A stretch of 64,000 nt of DNA from Orientallactaga sibirica (GCA_036365145.1 JAEOAD010000240.1:3410001-3474000); one strand, 5' to 3'; shown: positions 21,870 to 33,378, numbered from the stretch's first letter. Translations and numbers: made by a program. Notes: generated by a model from the letters alone, not told the origin.

Positions 21870-22375
21870 GGCCACAAATATGAAACAGAACATGTTCAAT
21901 AATGTGATTTATCAAATAGAGTCACAGAGGAGCAGTAATATGTCCTTTGGTCAGCTGAGGGCCTCTCTGCCCAAGACCTTCAAGGCCTCCCTGAATATCA
22001 CAGCTTTGAGGAGAAAGTGGACCAGGGCCTCCTAACAAATAAGTTGTACCTGGATGAATTTTCTAAAAGATTACTGAATTAATATTAACATTATATAACG
22101 TATCAATTGTCATATGCTTACCAGTTTTCAAAACATGCCCAAACTCTGCATTAGACAGCAGGGAAAATAAATACTATGAAGAAGACAAGGAAACACTTTC
22201 TGGAAATGGCAAACAAGTTTGCAAGGAATCTTTCACCTGTTCCTTACAAGCAAAGGTGACACCAACATTTTTATAGACTAATAAATGTAAGTAATGGATG
22301 TATAAAAATTTCTCTGCATGCCATCTCACACATGTAAATTTTGAAAGGTTTAAAAATGAATCATGAATATCACCT
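21870..22375. other. No recognised feature
   Basis: Single-copy-looking DNA. No open frame or repeat boundary of note. Confidence 0.4.
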
Positions 22376-22695
22376 TCCTCACCCCTCCTCTTGAACTCTT
22401 CCTCACTCCCTCCTCCTCTTCCTCACTACCTCCTCCTCACCCCCTCCTCCTCTCCTCTTCCTCGCCGCCTCCTCTTCTCCTCTTCCTCGCCCCCTCCTCC
22501 TGTTCCTCACCCCCTCCTCCTGTCCTTTTCCTCACTCCTTCCTCCTGTCCTCTTCTTCATTCCCTCCTCTTGTCCTCTTCCTCACTCCCTCCTTCTTTTC
22601 TCTTCCACACCCCCTCCTCTTCTCTTCCTCACTTACTCTTCCTTTTCACCTCCTCACTCACTCCTCCTGTCCTGTTCCTGGTACACTCCTCTTGT
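22376..22695 (+). repeat. C/T-rich minisatellite (homopyrimidine-rich)
   Basis: About 320 bp built from variants of 'cctcctcctcttcctcactc', with units of roughly 20-25 bp and few purines. Two overlapping frames of 158 and 128 codons pass through it, but their Ser/Pro/Leu composition simply follows the repeat. They should not be read as proteins. Confidence 0.9.
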
Positions 22696-23422
22696 TTCCT
22701 TCCTTGCTCACTTGCTTTGCTTTTCAGTCTCTTTGCTGGTGTCCTTTTTTTTCTTTCAGTCATTTTTTGTTCTCTGATCATGTTTTCTTTGTGTTTGTTT
22801 CATGAATTGTTTCTGCCGTTATTTTATTTTCTCCATTGATTTTCCCCTCATTATTTTCACTCCCTGATAACCTTGTCAGTCCTATTTCTTCATTGTCATC
22901 CCCTTGCCATTCCTAATGTCTCCTCCCTTCATTATGTCTTCCTGTCTATGCTACTGTCAGTCTTCCTTTCTCCAAAAGCATCAATCTGATACTTTTTCCC
23001 TTGTGCACATTTGAGATCCCTTAGATCTGTCCTATACTGGGAGGACAGAAATATTTATTTTATGCCAGGGCTTGTCAGACATAATGGGTATTACTTATGG
23101 AAATCTCAGCTGAGATCTCATTTATGGCCAGAATATAATCAGCATACAGAAGAGCTGATTTTGGTTTTTAGAATGAAGGGTAACGTGAGCCTGTGGTACT
23201 TAAGGTGGTAGTATAAACCCTGAAGAGGGGACAGTGTATGTAGTTCAATAGGTCATAGGTTTCTTGCGTTGATGATGGACATGCTCTGGAGACTAATAGG
23301 GTGAGAAATAATCCCTATCTCTCCCCTTGTTCAATTTATGCCATTCCTCACTATCAGGCCAGTTTACTACATGTGCTGGCTCAGTGCCAATCTCCTCCCT
23401 CTGGAATCCCAGACTCCACTTC
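22696..23422. other. No recognised feature
   Basis: A T/C-biased continuation of the minisatellite grades into ordinary sequence. The frame at 23011-23211 (66 codons) is unassigned. Confidence 0.4.
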
Positions 23423-23438
23423 GTGTGTGTGTGTGTGT

Positions 23439-23474
<36 letters not shown>
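23423..23474 (+). repeat. (GT)n microsatellite
   Basis: About 26 GT units with one interruption ('gtatgt'). Confidence 0.95.
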
Positions 23475-23475
<1 letters not shown>

Positions 23476-23611
23476 AACATGAGCTTCTGAAGTACCTCAG
23501 GTAACACCAGATGGAAAGCCCCCTTCCCTCTGGAACTTCTGCAGTGTGTTTTTGTCCTCCTTATATTTTTGCATATATATTTTTTCTTATCATCTCTCTC
23601 CAAATGTCCTC

Positions 23612-24765
23612 ATTTTAAAATTTTATTTATTTTTATTAGTCATGCATATAATGTGAATATATTCACATTGATGCCATAGATAGCCTCCTCCCTGTGCCCC
23701 CCAAAGGAACCCTTCTTGTTGGGGAATGTGGGTTGTGCATTGTGTGGGTAGACATCAGTTATGTGGAAGAGGCAATGTCTCTCTGCATAATGATCCAACT
23801 TGTGGCTCTAACAGTCTTTCCACCCTCTCTTCAGTGAATTTCCCTGAGCCATGTTGGGTAAGTTTTAGGTCTACTTCAGTGATGATGTCTTGGGAACCTT
23901 TGTGTCTGTGTCTCTGGATATCTGGTTTAGTAGGAATTGAGTGTTCTCTGTGTCTATCTCCTTCACCCTTGTGTTGGTATCAGGTTAACTGAAAGAGCAG
24001 CACTCTGCTCATTTCCCCATTTACTCAGTGGTTTCAGCTGGGGCCCTGGTGAGGTGTGATAGGCTGATCAATTCCTCAGGTTAGGCATCCATCTGTAAAA
24101 GAGAAGCAAATTCTCCAATGGAGAAAAAAGTTAGCACTGGATAAATGGGATAACCATTATTATTTTAGAGAGAATTTTACAGGTGTAGGCCCTCTTGTAG
24201 CCCATTATTGGTGGGAGCTTGATTTTGGAAAGTGGACTCATTTTTTGGACATGGTTCTGACTTGTTTCCTAGTTCCAGCTACGAGTTCCATTCCACTGAG
24301 TGGATCTGTTAGCCAAATCAAGAGCAGTTGTTTATCTACCATGGCTGTGTGCCACTACTTCACTTGTGAGAGCATCATGTCAGGTTGTTTGGTACTGAAT
24401 AACTTAGACCAAGAGTTGCTTGGACAGATGTTGGTCATTTTCCACCAGTTGCTCATGTAGCACCCTCTGGCACTAGACAAGCTAACTGTCTGGGGACTGA
24501 CTCTCTCAGATTCCAGCCAGGTCACTCCATGTTCTGTATCAACAGCATATCGTATCTTTGGCAGTAGGGTCTTGCCATTTACTTTTAGTGGGTCATCAAG
24601 TACTCTGACAGAAATCTGTCTTCTTTTGTGAAACCATGTAGGTCTCTGATCAACAGCTCATTGTGGAAGTTAACTGCATGCTGGTACTAGGAGTTACAGG
24701 CCAGTGCCAAGGAAAAAGAAGGAAGAAAAAGATAGCCAATATAAAAGAGAAAGAAAGAGGAGAGA
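23612..24765 (-). mobile_element. L1 3' UTR, type II, minus
   Basis: Starts at its tail ('aaattttatttatttttatt'). It contains 'ggcaatgtctctctgcataa', 'ggctctaacagtctttccac', 'gatctgttagccaaatcaag', 'gcatatcgtatctttggcag' and the A/G-rich end near 24760. The minus-strand element ends here without ORF2. Plus-strand L1 begins two or three bases later, giving a head-to-head junction. Confidence 0.85.
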
Positions 24766-24767
24766 GT

Positions 24768-26480
24768 AGAGGCAACCTACAGAATGGGAGAAAGTCTGTG
24801 CCAGCTATACATGCAACAGAGGATTAATATCCAGGATATACAAAGAACTCAATAAACTTAAATAATAAGAAATCAAACAAACAAATTAGAAAATGGGCTA
24901 TGGAACTAAATAGAATTCTAAAAAGAAGAAATATAGATGGCCTATAAACATAAAAAGAAAAGTTTTACATATTTAGCCATCAGGGAAAGGCAAATTAAAA
25001 CTGCTTTTAGATTCCATCTCACTCCTGTCAGAATAGTTACCATCAAGAAAACAAATGACAATAAATGATGAGTAGGATGCAGAAAAAGAGGAACCCTTCT
25101 ACACTGTTGGTGGGAATGTAATTTGGTACAGTAATTGTGGAAATCAGTGTGGAGGTTCCTGAGACAGCTAAATATAGATACACCATATGACCCAGCTATA
25201 CCACTCCTAGGCATATATTCTAAGGACTCATTGCATTACCTTAGACATACTTGCACATCCATGTTTATTGCTCCATGGGAGAGAGATAAGTCATCAGTAA
25301 TCTTTCACAATAGCTAGGAAATGGAGCTAGCCTATATTTCCATTAACTGATGAGTGGATAATAAAGATGTGGTACATTTATACAATGGAGCTCTATTCAG
25401 TAGTAAAGCATAATGAAACTATGACATTTGCAGGGAAATAGATGGACCCAGAAAGGATTATACTTAGTGAGGTAAACCAGAACTAGAAAGCCAAGCATCT
25501 TATGTTCTCTGTCATATATGGATCCTAGCTACAAATGTTTGGACTTACATGTGAGTTGGAATACAAGTCAGTAGCAGAGGCCAGTAAGCTAGAAAAGGGC
25601 TACAAAGGAGGGAAGATAAGGGAGGATTAATGGGATGGCATTGTATATATGTAAGTAGAAAAGCAGATTACTCAGGATGAAAAGGACTAAGTGAGGTCAG
25701 GAAAGATATAGAGTAAAGGTGGGGGGGGTTAATAAAAATCCAAGAGGGTATGATTAAGTCATACTGAAACCATTTTTTTTTTTTTTGACAATTGTGTATC
25801 AAGAAGCCATGGATTGTCACAAGAAAAATTTCTGTGCAAGGTTGGGATACCTTCCAGTGAGTTCTTGACCAAGAAGGCCCCTAATGCCCCCAAAACATTA
25901 TAGGTCATTGCCAAGGCCCTTGGTTTCCCACCAGGAATAAATGGTAAGACCCTATTGCTTAAGATTCCACATGCTTTGGCTACAAGATCACTGAGAAATT
26001 TTCTTGGAACTAAGCTGAAATCCTCCTCCCTGTAGACCAGCTGACAGAAAGCTGGAAAAAGCTGTGCTGCATACAGCTCCATTGTAAAGAGAAGTCATCA
26101 GTGGAGATAAATAACAGTGGAAAGTGCAAGCCTTAAGTTGGGCCAGATAGGCCAAATGAGCCAATGGGTGCAATAGTGGCATGTCCATTATGGGAGAAAC
26201 CAACTACTCTCTAAATGTCTTGGAAGCCTGCTCCATGGAGGGAATACATGCCTGATACTGAAAACCTATGAAGGAGGAGTCATCAGCCCTATGGGTGTAA
26301 TGCCTGCTGGGGTCTGGATAAATGCATATATTATGCTCACTAAACAGCCTGCTAAGCTCTTTTCTTAATGTTCATATTCATATATTAATGCTACTGTGAC
26401 TTTTGGTTAGAGAAGTTTCTCTTTAGATGGCAGTAACCAATGGGATGACTCATAGTGCTGACAAGTCCTCATCTTTTGAA
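24768..26480 (+). mobile_element. L1 with ORF2 3' end and type I 3' UTR, plus
   Basis: Opens at the ORF2 block 'ggcaacctacagaatgggag'. It passes the C-terminal region (24-amino-acid-scale matches such as 'KSVWRFLRQLNIDTPYDPAI' in 25135-25317), then the ORF2 stop region and the 3' UTR from about 25500. A 15-base T run at about 25771-25785 breaks the 3' UTR. ORF2 is interrupted by stops and indels. The 3' UTR stops before its usual 3' end, so the 3' side is also incomplete. Confidence 0.8.
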
Positions 26481-26641
26481 AAGACTCAGTCCTGTTTTTA
26501 TAGAAGTGTTCATCTCACTTGTATAGCCCAAATCATAATCCCTAAACTGTCATTGCCTTAATTCCACCTTAGTTTTAACTTTATGCAGCTCCTCCATATT
26601 TAATCCCAATAAAATGTGTTTACTCATACTTGAAAACGTAA
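26481..26641. other. No recognised feature
   Basis: Short spacer. 'atcccaataaaatgtgttta' contains a polyadenylation-like hexamer but has no other context. Confidence 0.4.
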
Positions 26642-26735
26642 GTATTTCATGTTTTGAGCCACTTATGGTATGGCTGAGGCAGGAGGATTGTAACTCTGAG
26701 GCCAGTCTCTGAGCTACACTATCTCAAAAAGTTAT
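26642..26735 (+). mobile_element. B1-related fragment
   Basis: 'ggctgaggcaggaggattgt', 'aactctgaggccagtctctg', 'actatctcaaaaag' are B1 landmarks with an internal deletion. Confidence 0.6.
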
Positions 26736-26859
26736 TCATGTATATGGGGTTCTATGTTGTATTTTTGTTATCTGTGTGCATTGTAATATTTCTATAAGGT
26801 TAAACATGTCTGTCTCTGCAAATGTCTATCATTTCTTTATGATCAAGGTATTAAAACAA

Positions 26860-27330
26860 TTTATTCTAACTTGAGGAATGTATAGCATTATTCTTTATAT
26901 TCTACCTTTTGTACAGTAGCAGGATTTCTTCTGTCGCACCATAATAATACCCACTGTAAAATTTTCCCCCATCCTGCTTCTCTCCTCACTCTACTCAATC
27001 TCTGGTAAAGACCATTCTTCTATAAACGTTCTAGATTCCACACAAGAATGAGATCATTTGAGTCTTTAATTACCTGCCTTATTTCTTTTAATTTAGTGAT
27101 TCTAGTTCCATCCATTGAAACCATACCTTACTGGATTTTATTCATTTTAAGTCTGAACAGTATTCCATCATGTATACATTTTATTTTTCAACTCATCAAT
27201 TGATATATCATACATTGTTTCCATTTCTTGGCTATTGTGAAGAGTGCAATGAACATGGGACAGCCTGGTTTTATTCCTTTTAGATATATATATAGTAGCT
27301 GGATTACTATATCACATGGTACTTCTCTGT
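26860..27330 (-). mobile_element. Old L1 3' end, minus
   Basis: Minus-strand text of the L1 ORF2/3' UTR boundary: 'gattctagttccatccattg', 'cagtattccatcatgtatac', 'ttggctattgtgaagagtgc'. More diverged than the adjoining L1, so the younger element inserted next to or into it. Confidence 0.7.
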
Positions 27331-27334
27331 TTAA

Positions 27335-28640
27335 TTTCTTTCTTTATTTTGTTTTACTTCCATAATTATAGCCAATAAACCACTATAATTCCATCCCCAC
27401 TTTCCCCTTCACAAATCCACTCTCCATCATATTCCCTCCCCCTTTCAATCAGTCTCTCTTCTATTTGGATGTCATTATCTACTCTTCCCATTACAATGGT
27501 CTTGTGTAGTAGTGCCAGGCACTGTGAGGTCATGGATATCTGAGTCATTTTATGTCTGGAAGAGTAAGGAGTCTGGAAATGTACGGAGTCCTATCTTTCT
27601 TCTGGCTCTTGTATTATTCCAGCCACCTTTCTGCAATGGACCCTGTGCCTTGGAAGGTGTGATAGAGATGTTTCAGTGCTGAGCACTCCTCTGTCACTTC
27701 TCAGCACTATGGTGCCTCTTGAGTCATCCCAGAGGTCACCACCATCTGAAAAGAGAAGCTTATTTAACCAAAGGTGAGAGTAGCATTATTATGTCAATAT
27801 AAATATTAAGAAAAGTGCTTAACATCCACTTTGGTGAGCATAATATATGCATTTAGCCAGACACCAGCAGGCATTACACCCTTAAGGCTCATTACTTCCC
27901 TTGTAATAGGTTTTTAGGCATGAATTCTCTCCCAAGGAGTTATCCTCCAGTCAAATTAGAGAGCAGTTGGTTTCCCCCATAATAGATGTGCCACTATTGC
28001 ACCTGTTGGCTCATTTGGCCTGGCTTGCAGTGTCCGCTGTTATTTTTCTCCACTGATGACTTCTCTCTCTCCCATTGAGCTGCATGCAACAGAGCTATTT
28101 CTAATTTTCTGTCAGCTGGTCTACAGGAAGGAGGTTTTCAGCTAGTTCCAACAAGATTTCTCAGTGATCTTGTAGCCCAAGCATGTGGAATCTTCAGCAA
28201 TATGGTCTTACTATCTATTGCTGGTGGGAAACCAAGAGTCTAGGCAATGACCTGTAATGTTTTGGGATTATCAAGGACCTCCTTGGTCAACAGCTCACTG
28301 GAAGGTATCCCATCCCTGGCACTGAAAATTTTCTGCTGACAATCTATGGCTTCTGGATGCACCATTGTCCAAAAAAAGTAGGTTTCCATATGACTTATTC
28401 CTAACCTTTATGCAATAACTTCCCCTGACTTCACTTAGGCCTTCCCACCCTGAGTAATCTGTTTTCCTACTTACATATATACAATACCATCTCCTTAATT
28501 CCTCCCCTTTACTCCCTTCCTTATAGCCAGTTTCTAGCTTACTTGCCTCTGCTACCAAGTTTTATTACAGCATTTGTTTTATTCCAAACATGTGTAGTTA
28601 GGATCCACATATGAGAGAACATGCTGCACTTGGCTTTATG
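27335..28640 (-). mobile_element. 3' UTR (type I) of the longest L1, minus
   Basis: Full run of type I landmarks from the tail ('ttattttgttttacttccat') through 'cactgtgaggtcatggatat', 'ttcagtgctgagcactcctc', 'tgccactattgcacctgttg' and 'gcatgtggaatcttcagcaa' to the ORF2 stop region near 28600. It is continuous with the ORF2 remnant upstream on the minus strand. Confidence 0.9.
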
Positions 28641-29984
28641 AGCCTGGTTTACCTCACTAAGTATAATCGTTTCTAGGTCCATTTCCCTGCAAATGTCATA
28701 ATTTCAGTTTTCTTTACTGCTTAATAGCACTCCATTGTACAAATGTGCCACATCTTCATTATCTACTCATCAGTTGACGGGCATCTAGGCTTCCTAGCTA
28801 TTGTGAATAGGGCATAATAAACATTGAATGTGCAAGTATCTCTAATATAGTGTGATGAGTTTTTAGGATATATGCCTAGGAGTGGTATATCTGGGTCATA
28901 TGTTAAATCTATTTTAAGCTATCTTAGGAACCTTTACACTAATTTCCACAATGGCTGTACCAGATTACATTCCCACCAAAAGTGTAGAAGCGTTCCTCTT
29001 TTTCCACATCCTCACCAGCATATATTGCCATTTGATTTATTGATAATAGCCATTTTGGCAGGAGTGAGATTGAATCTAAAAGTAGGTTTTTTGTTGTTGT
29101 TGTTTTGTTTTAAAGGTATATGCACTACTCCTGGCTCTTTAAAAGTAGTTTTAATTCACATTTCCCTGATGACCAAGGATGGAGAACATATTTTTAGATG
29201 TTTATAGGCCACCTATATTTCTTCTTTTGAGAACTTTCTATTCAGTTCTGTAGCCCATTTTCTAATTGGGTTGTTTGATTTCTTATTATTTAGTTTACTG
29301 TGTTCTTTGTATATCCTGGATATTAATTCTCTGTCAGATGTATAGTTGGCACAGATTTTCTCCCATTCTGTAGGTTGCCTCTTCATTCTATTCACAGTGT
29401 TCTTTGTTGTACAAAAGCTTTGTAATTTCATGAGGTTCAGTGGTTTTATTTTCTGAGCCACTGGGGTTATATTCAGAAAGCCGTTGCCTATACCAATATG
29501 TTGAAGGGTTTCCCCTGCTTTTTCCTCTAGCAGTTTCAGAGTTTTGGTTCTGATACTAAGCTCTTTGATCCATTTAGATTTAATTCTTGTGCATGGAGAG
29601 TGGTAAGGATCTATTTTCATCTATCTACATATAGCAATCCAGTTTTTCCAGCACCATTTGTTGAAGAGGCGGTCTTTTCTCCAATTAGTATTTTTGGCAT
29701 TTTTGTCAAAGATCAGGTGGCTGTAGCTGCCCAGACTTATGTCTGTGTCCCCTCATCTGTTCCATTGATCTATGTGTCTATTTTTGTGCTATTAGCATGC
29801 TGTTTTTGTTATTATGGCTCTGTAATATATGTTATAACCAGGTATGGTGATACCACTAGCCCTATGTTTGTTGCTCAAAATTCTTTTGGATATCTGCAGG
29901 TTTTTTTGCTTCCAAATGAATTTTAGGATTATTTTTTCTATTTCTGTAAAGAATGCCATTGGAGTTTTGATAAGAATTGCATTA

Positions 29985-30105
29985 AATGTGTAGATGCACA
30001 TGGTGGCACATGCATCTGGAGTTCGTCTGCAGTGGCTAGAGGCCAGGGACACCCCCCCCCTCTCTCTCATAAATAAAGAAATAAAGATAAAAATAATGTG
30101 TAGAT
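29985..30105 (+). mobile_element. 5'-truncated DIP-type SINE inside ORF2
   Basis: The element body is 29996-30094 ('gcacatggtggcacatgcat', 'gcagtggctagaggccaggg', a C/T-rich part, then AAATAAAG units). It is flanked by AATGTGTAGAT at 29985-29995 and 30095-30105. The tRNA head is missing. Confidence 0.9.
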
Positions 30106-30261
30106 TACTTTTGGTAAGATTGACATTTTCACAATACTGATTCTTCCAATCCAAGAACATGGGATGTCTTTCCACTTCCTCTTGTCTTTTGCAACTTCTG
30201 TCTTGAGTGTTTTAAAGTTGTCATTGTAGAGATCTTTTACTTTCTTGGTTAAGTTTATTCC

Positions 30262-30265
<4 letters not shown>

Positions 30266-30300
<35 letters not shown>
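30266..30300 (+). repeat. 35-base T run (A run in the L1 sense strand)
   Basis: Lies between 'ttattccaagg' and 'gagggaattg', where other L1s have a shorter T/A-rich stretch. An in-place homopolymer expansion. Confidence 0.9.
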
Positions 30301-30305
<5 letters not shown>

Positions 30306-31290
30306 AATTGTGAATGAAAGTGATTGCTTGATTTCATCCTCAGCATTTTTGTTGTTAGTATATAGGAAGACTACTGATTTCTGTGTGTTTATTTTGTATC
30401 CTCATATGTTGCTAACATTGTTTATCAACTCTAATAGTTTCCTGGTAGAGTCTTTAGTGTCATTCATGTATAGAATCATATCATTTGCAAATAATGATAA
30501 TTTGATCTTTTCCTTTCCAATTTGTATCTTTTTAATGTGTGACTCTTGCCTTTTTGCTAGCATTAAGATTTCCACTACTATATTAAATAAAAGTGGGGAC
30601 AATGACACCCTTATCTTGTTGCTGATTTCAGTGGAAAAGCTTCAAGTTTTTCTCCATTCAGTATTATGTTGGCTATAGGTTTGTCATAAATAGCCTTTAT
30701 TATGTTGAGATATGTTCCTTTTATTCCCATTTTCTGTGGGAGTTTTACCACAAAGGGATGTTGGATTTTGTCAAATGACTTTTCTGCATCTATTGAGATG
30801 ATCATGCGATTTTTGTCTTCAGTCCTTTTATAATCTGTATTATAGTTATCAATTTGTGTTTATTGAACCATCCATGCATTTCTAGAATGAAGCCTCCTTG
30901 GTTGGGATTAATGATATATTTTTGTATTCTGTTTGCCAGTATCTTGTTGAGAATTTTTGCATCTATGTTCATGAGGGAGATTGGTCTGTAGTTTTGGTTT
31001 CTTGTTCTGTCTTTGTCTGGTTGGTTTTGGTATCAGGGTGATGCTGGCTTCATAGAAGGAGTTTGGTAGAGTTCCTTTCTTTTCTATTCCATGGAAAAGT
31101 TTGAGAAGCATTGATGTTAGTTCTTCCAAGAAGGTCTGGTAAAATTCACCAGTGAATATATCTGGACCTGGACTTCTTTTAGTTGTAAGGTTTTTAAAAA
31201 TAACTGCTTGGATCTCTATACTTGCTATAGGTCTATTTAAGTGGTCAATCTCATCTTGATTTAATTTTGGTAGGCCATATAAATCATATA

Positions 31291-31560
31291 ATCAAATGAC
31301 AATGAGAACACAACAAACCAAAAGCTTTGGGATACAATGGAGGCTGTCCTAAGAGGGAAATTTATACCATTAAGTGTCTATATTAAGAAATTAGAAAGGT
31401 GGCAGTAAACAACTTAATGATCCACCTTAACGCCTTGGAAAAAGGAGAACAAGGCAAACCAAAAATCAGTAGATGTGAAGAAATAATAAAGATTAGAGAA
31501 GGAATTAATGAAATAGAGATGAAAAAGGCACCATTACATCAGATACCAAATAAGAATTAA
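31291..31560 (+). pseudogene. Inverted 5' piece of the same L1 (ORF2 linker region)
   Basis: Plus-strand text 'aaaagctttgggatacaatg', 'gaggctgtcctaagagggaa', 'tataccattaagtgtctata' is ORF2 sequence between the endonuclease and RT domains, upstream of the point where the minus-strand copy stops. Opposite orientation with the earlier segment placed outside is the twin-priming arrangement. TSDs were not found by eye. Confidence 0.75.
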
Positions 31561-31607
31561 TAAACTTTGATGTGTCATATGAACATTACAAGGACAAAAC
31601 CCATAAT

Positions 31608-31925
31608 ACCAGGGTTAGGGAGATGGCTGTCATTGGGTAAAGTTTTGCCACACAAGCATGAGCATCTAAATTTGGACTCTCAGAATACAAAAAAAAAAAA
31701 AAAAAATGCTGAATGCAGTAGCATGACAATTTGTACTCCCAGCATGCCTGGTGAGACGGGAGATGCAGACAGTAGGATCCCATAGAATCTTGTAGGCCAG
31801 CTAGCATAGTGAATGAAGCAGTAACAGTGCAATGGTGAACAATGAGAGACCCTGCCTCAAAACAAAGTGGAAGACAAGAATTAATAGTCAAGGTTGTCCT
31901 CTAGTACACACACACACACACACAT

Positions 31926-31958
<33 letters not shown>

Positions 31959-31962
31959 AATA
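31608..31962 (+). mobile_element. B4-type SINE with (CA)n tail
   Basis: tRNA-like head 'agggttagggagatggctgt', an A-run of about 17, a B1-like body ('gcatgcctggtgagacggga', 'gagagaccctgcctcaaaac'), then 'caaggttgtcctctagta' and a (CA)n run with TA interruptions (about 31900-31960). Confidence 0.8.
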
Positions 31963-31989
31963 AGTTAGCATTTGAGACAATTCAATAAT

Positions 31990-32487
31990 GCTTTATGACA
32001 AAATTATGGACTAATTATTTGTAAAATAAACATATATCATCAGAATAAAGGCAAAATATATCATGTCCACAACCAATGTTATATTGAATGAAAAAAAAAA
32101 AAACTGCAAAGTTTCTCTTCAAGTATGAGACTGTGTCTGCCTCTCCATCCAGAGTCCTGGTGAGGAGTCCTCTTAAGTATTTCAAGTGAGCTCCTTTAAG
32201 AATGGACTCAAGGGGCTCCCTTGACCGCTTCACTGAGGTAGACCTAAAACAATCCCAATGTGGCTCAGGGAAATTCATGGAAGAGAGGGCAGAAAGATTG
32301 TTAGAGCCACAAGTTGTTTCATTATGCACAGAGACATTGCCTCTTCCCCATAACTGACGGCTACCGCTACAATGTAGGACCCACATTCCCCAACAAGGAG
32401 AGATCCTTCAGAGGGGAGAGCATGGGGAGGAGGCTAATGATGGTACCAGCATGACTGTGTACACACTATCTGCATAACTAATAAAAA
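31990..32487 (+). mobile_element. Internally deleted L1: RT piece joined to type II 3' UTR
   Basis: 31995-32130 reads like the RT block 'aatgttatattgaatg' plus 'aaaaaactgcaaagtttc' (the [12 protein letters not shown] region). From about 32225 it is type II 3' UTR in plus orientation ('gaggtagacctaaaacaatc', 'tgcacagagacattgcctct', 'cacattccccaacaaggaga'). The sequence between is not present. It ends in 'actaataaaaaaag'. The minus frame at 32015-32386 is not a gene. Confidence 0.7.
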
Positions 32488-32489
32488 AA

Positions 32490-32670
32490 GAAAAGACTGC
32501 CGGGCGTGGTGGCGCACGCCTTTAATCCCAGCACTTGGGAGGCAGAGGTAGGAAGATCACTGTGAGTTCAAGGCCACCCTGAGACTACATAGTTAATTCC
32601 AGGTCAGCCTGGGCCAGAGTGAGACCCTACCTCGAAAAACAAAAAAACAAAAACAAAAAAGGAAAAGACT
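32490..32670 (+). mobile_element. B1 SINE, young, with TSD
   Basis: Near-consensus B1 ('gccgggcgtggtggcgcacg') with CpGs intact and an AAAAAC tail. GAAAAGACT occurs at 32490-32498 and 32662-32670. It landed at the A-rich end of the L1 before it. Confidence 0.95.
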
Positions 32671-32838
32671 AATTTATGAGCTAATAAATCATAGTTATGA
32701 GGGATTTAGGGAGGGACAGCAGAACAGAATTTTTAGGGTGGTAAAATATTTTGTATGATTGTTAAAATGGATATTACAATATGCAACTGTCTGAAATCAT
32801 AGTGTATAGAAAGAGTTACCTTTAAAATGCAAATTTAA

Positions 32839-32992
32839 GCCAGGTGTGGTTGCACACGCCTTTAATCCCAGCACTCAGGAGGCAGAGGTAGGAGGATCAC
32901 TGTGAGTTCAAGGCCACTCTGAGACTACAGAGTCAGCCTGGGATAGAGTGAGACCCTAACTCAAAAAACAAAACTCAAACAAAAAAAAAAAT
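32839..32992 (+). mobile_element. B1 SINE
   Basis: 'gccaggtgtggttgcacacg', 'ggaggcagaggtaggaggat', 'cagcctgggatagagtgaga' and an A-rich tail, with a small deletion around the 'agactaca' block. Confidence 0.9.
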
Positions 32993-32999
32993 TAGAGTT

Positions 33000-33349
33000 C
33001 AGTGAATCCCAGAGAAAGAATGAAAACTAACAAAAGAATCTATGTGTATTGTAAGTGTATGGAACTGTTTCAATGAGGTGGGTAGAGAGAAGGGTGCTGA
33101 CCTGAATAACTGAAAATTAGTGAAATATCCAAGATTAAAGACAAAAGGAGTGCATATAAACACTGCACTCTAGTTGACGAAGTCTTTCTCCATGAAGGCA
33201 CAAGTTAACATTTCCAAACCAATCTATATGTATACTAGAATTGAAAAACCAAATAAATGGATAGTGGATGATGAAAAAGCAAATCAAAAGGGAACAATCA
33301 AAAGGAAAATGTTAGTATGATCTATATGTTACTGGATTGGAGTTGAAGA
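33000..33349. other. No recognised feature
   Basis: A-rich spacer with no gene or repeat signal. Confidence 0.45.
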
Positions 33350-33375
33350 CATGTATGTATGTATGTATGTGTATA
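33350..33375 (+). repeat. (GTAT)n microsatellite
   Basis: Five to six short units directly before an LTR. Confidence 0.8.
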
Positions 33376-33378
33376 TAG

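Larger units (their letters stand above)
28641..31290 (-). pseudogene. L1 ORF2 remnant (RT and C-terminal parts)
   Basis: ORF2 encodes endonuclease and reverse transcriptase. Here the RT domain to the C-terminus remains, in pieces. 30908-31129 holds '[20 protein letters not shown]'. 30611-30805 holds '[13 protein letters not shown]' and '[19 protein letters not shown]'. 30402-30608 starts 'LSPLLFNIVVEIL' and has the catalytic motif as FAND (30480-30491) where FADD is usual, so the first Asp is lost. 29213-29620 is the thumb-side region. Stops, frameshifts, a SINE insertion and a poly(A) expansion make it inactive. The endonuclease part is absent from this strand. Confidence 0.9.

Noticed and set aside
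22363..22839. 158-codon and 128-codon open frames on the plus strand
   Set aside because: They run through the C/T-rich minisatellite. Two frames are open at once and the composition (Ser, Pro, Leu) is dictated by the repeat.
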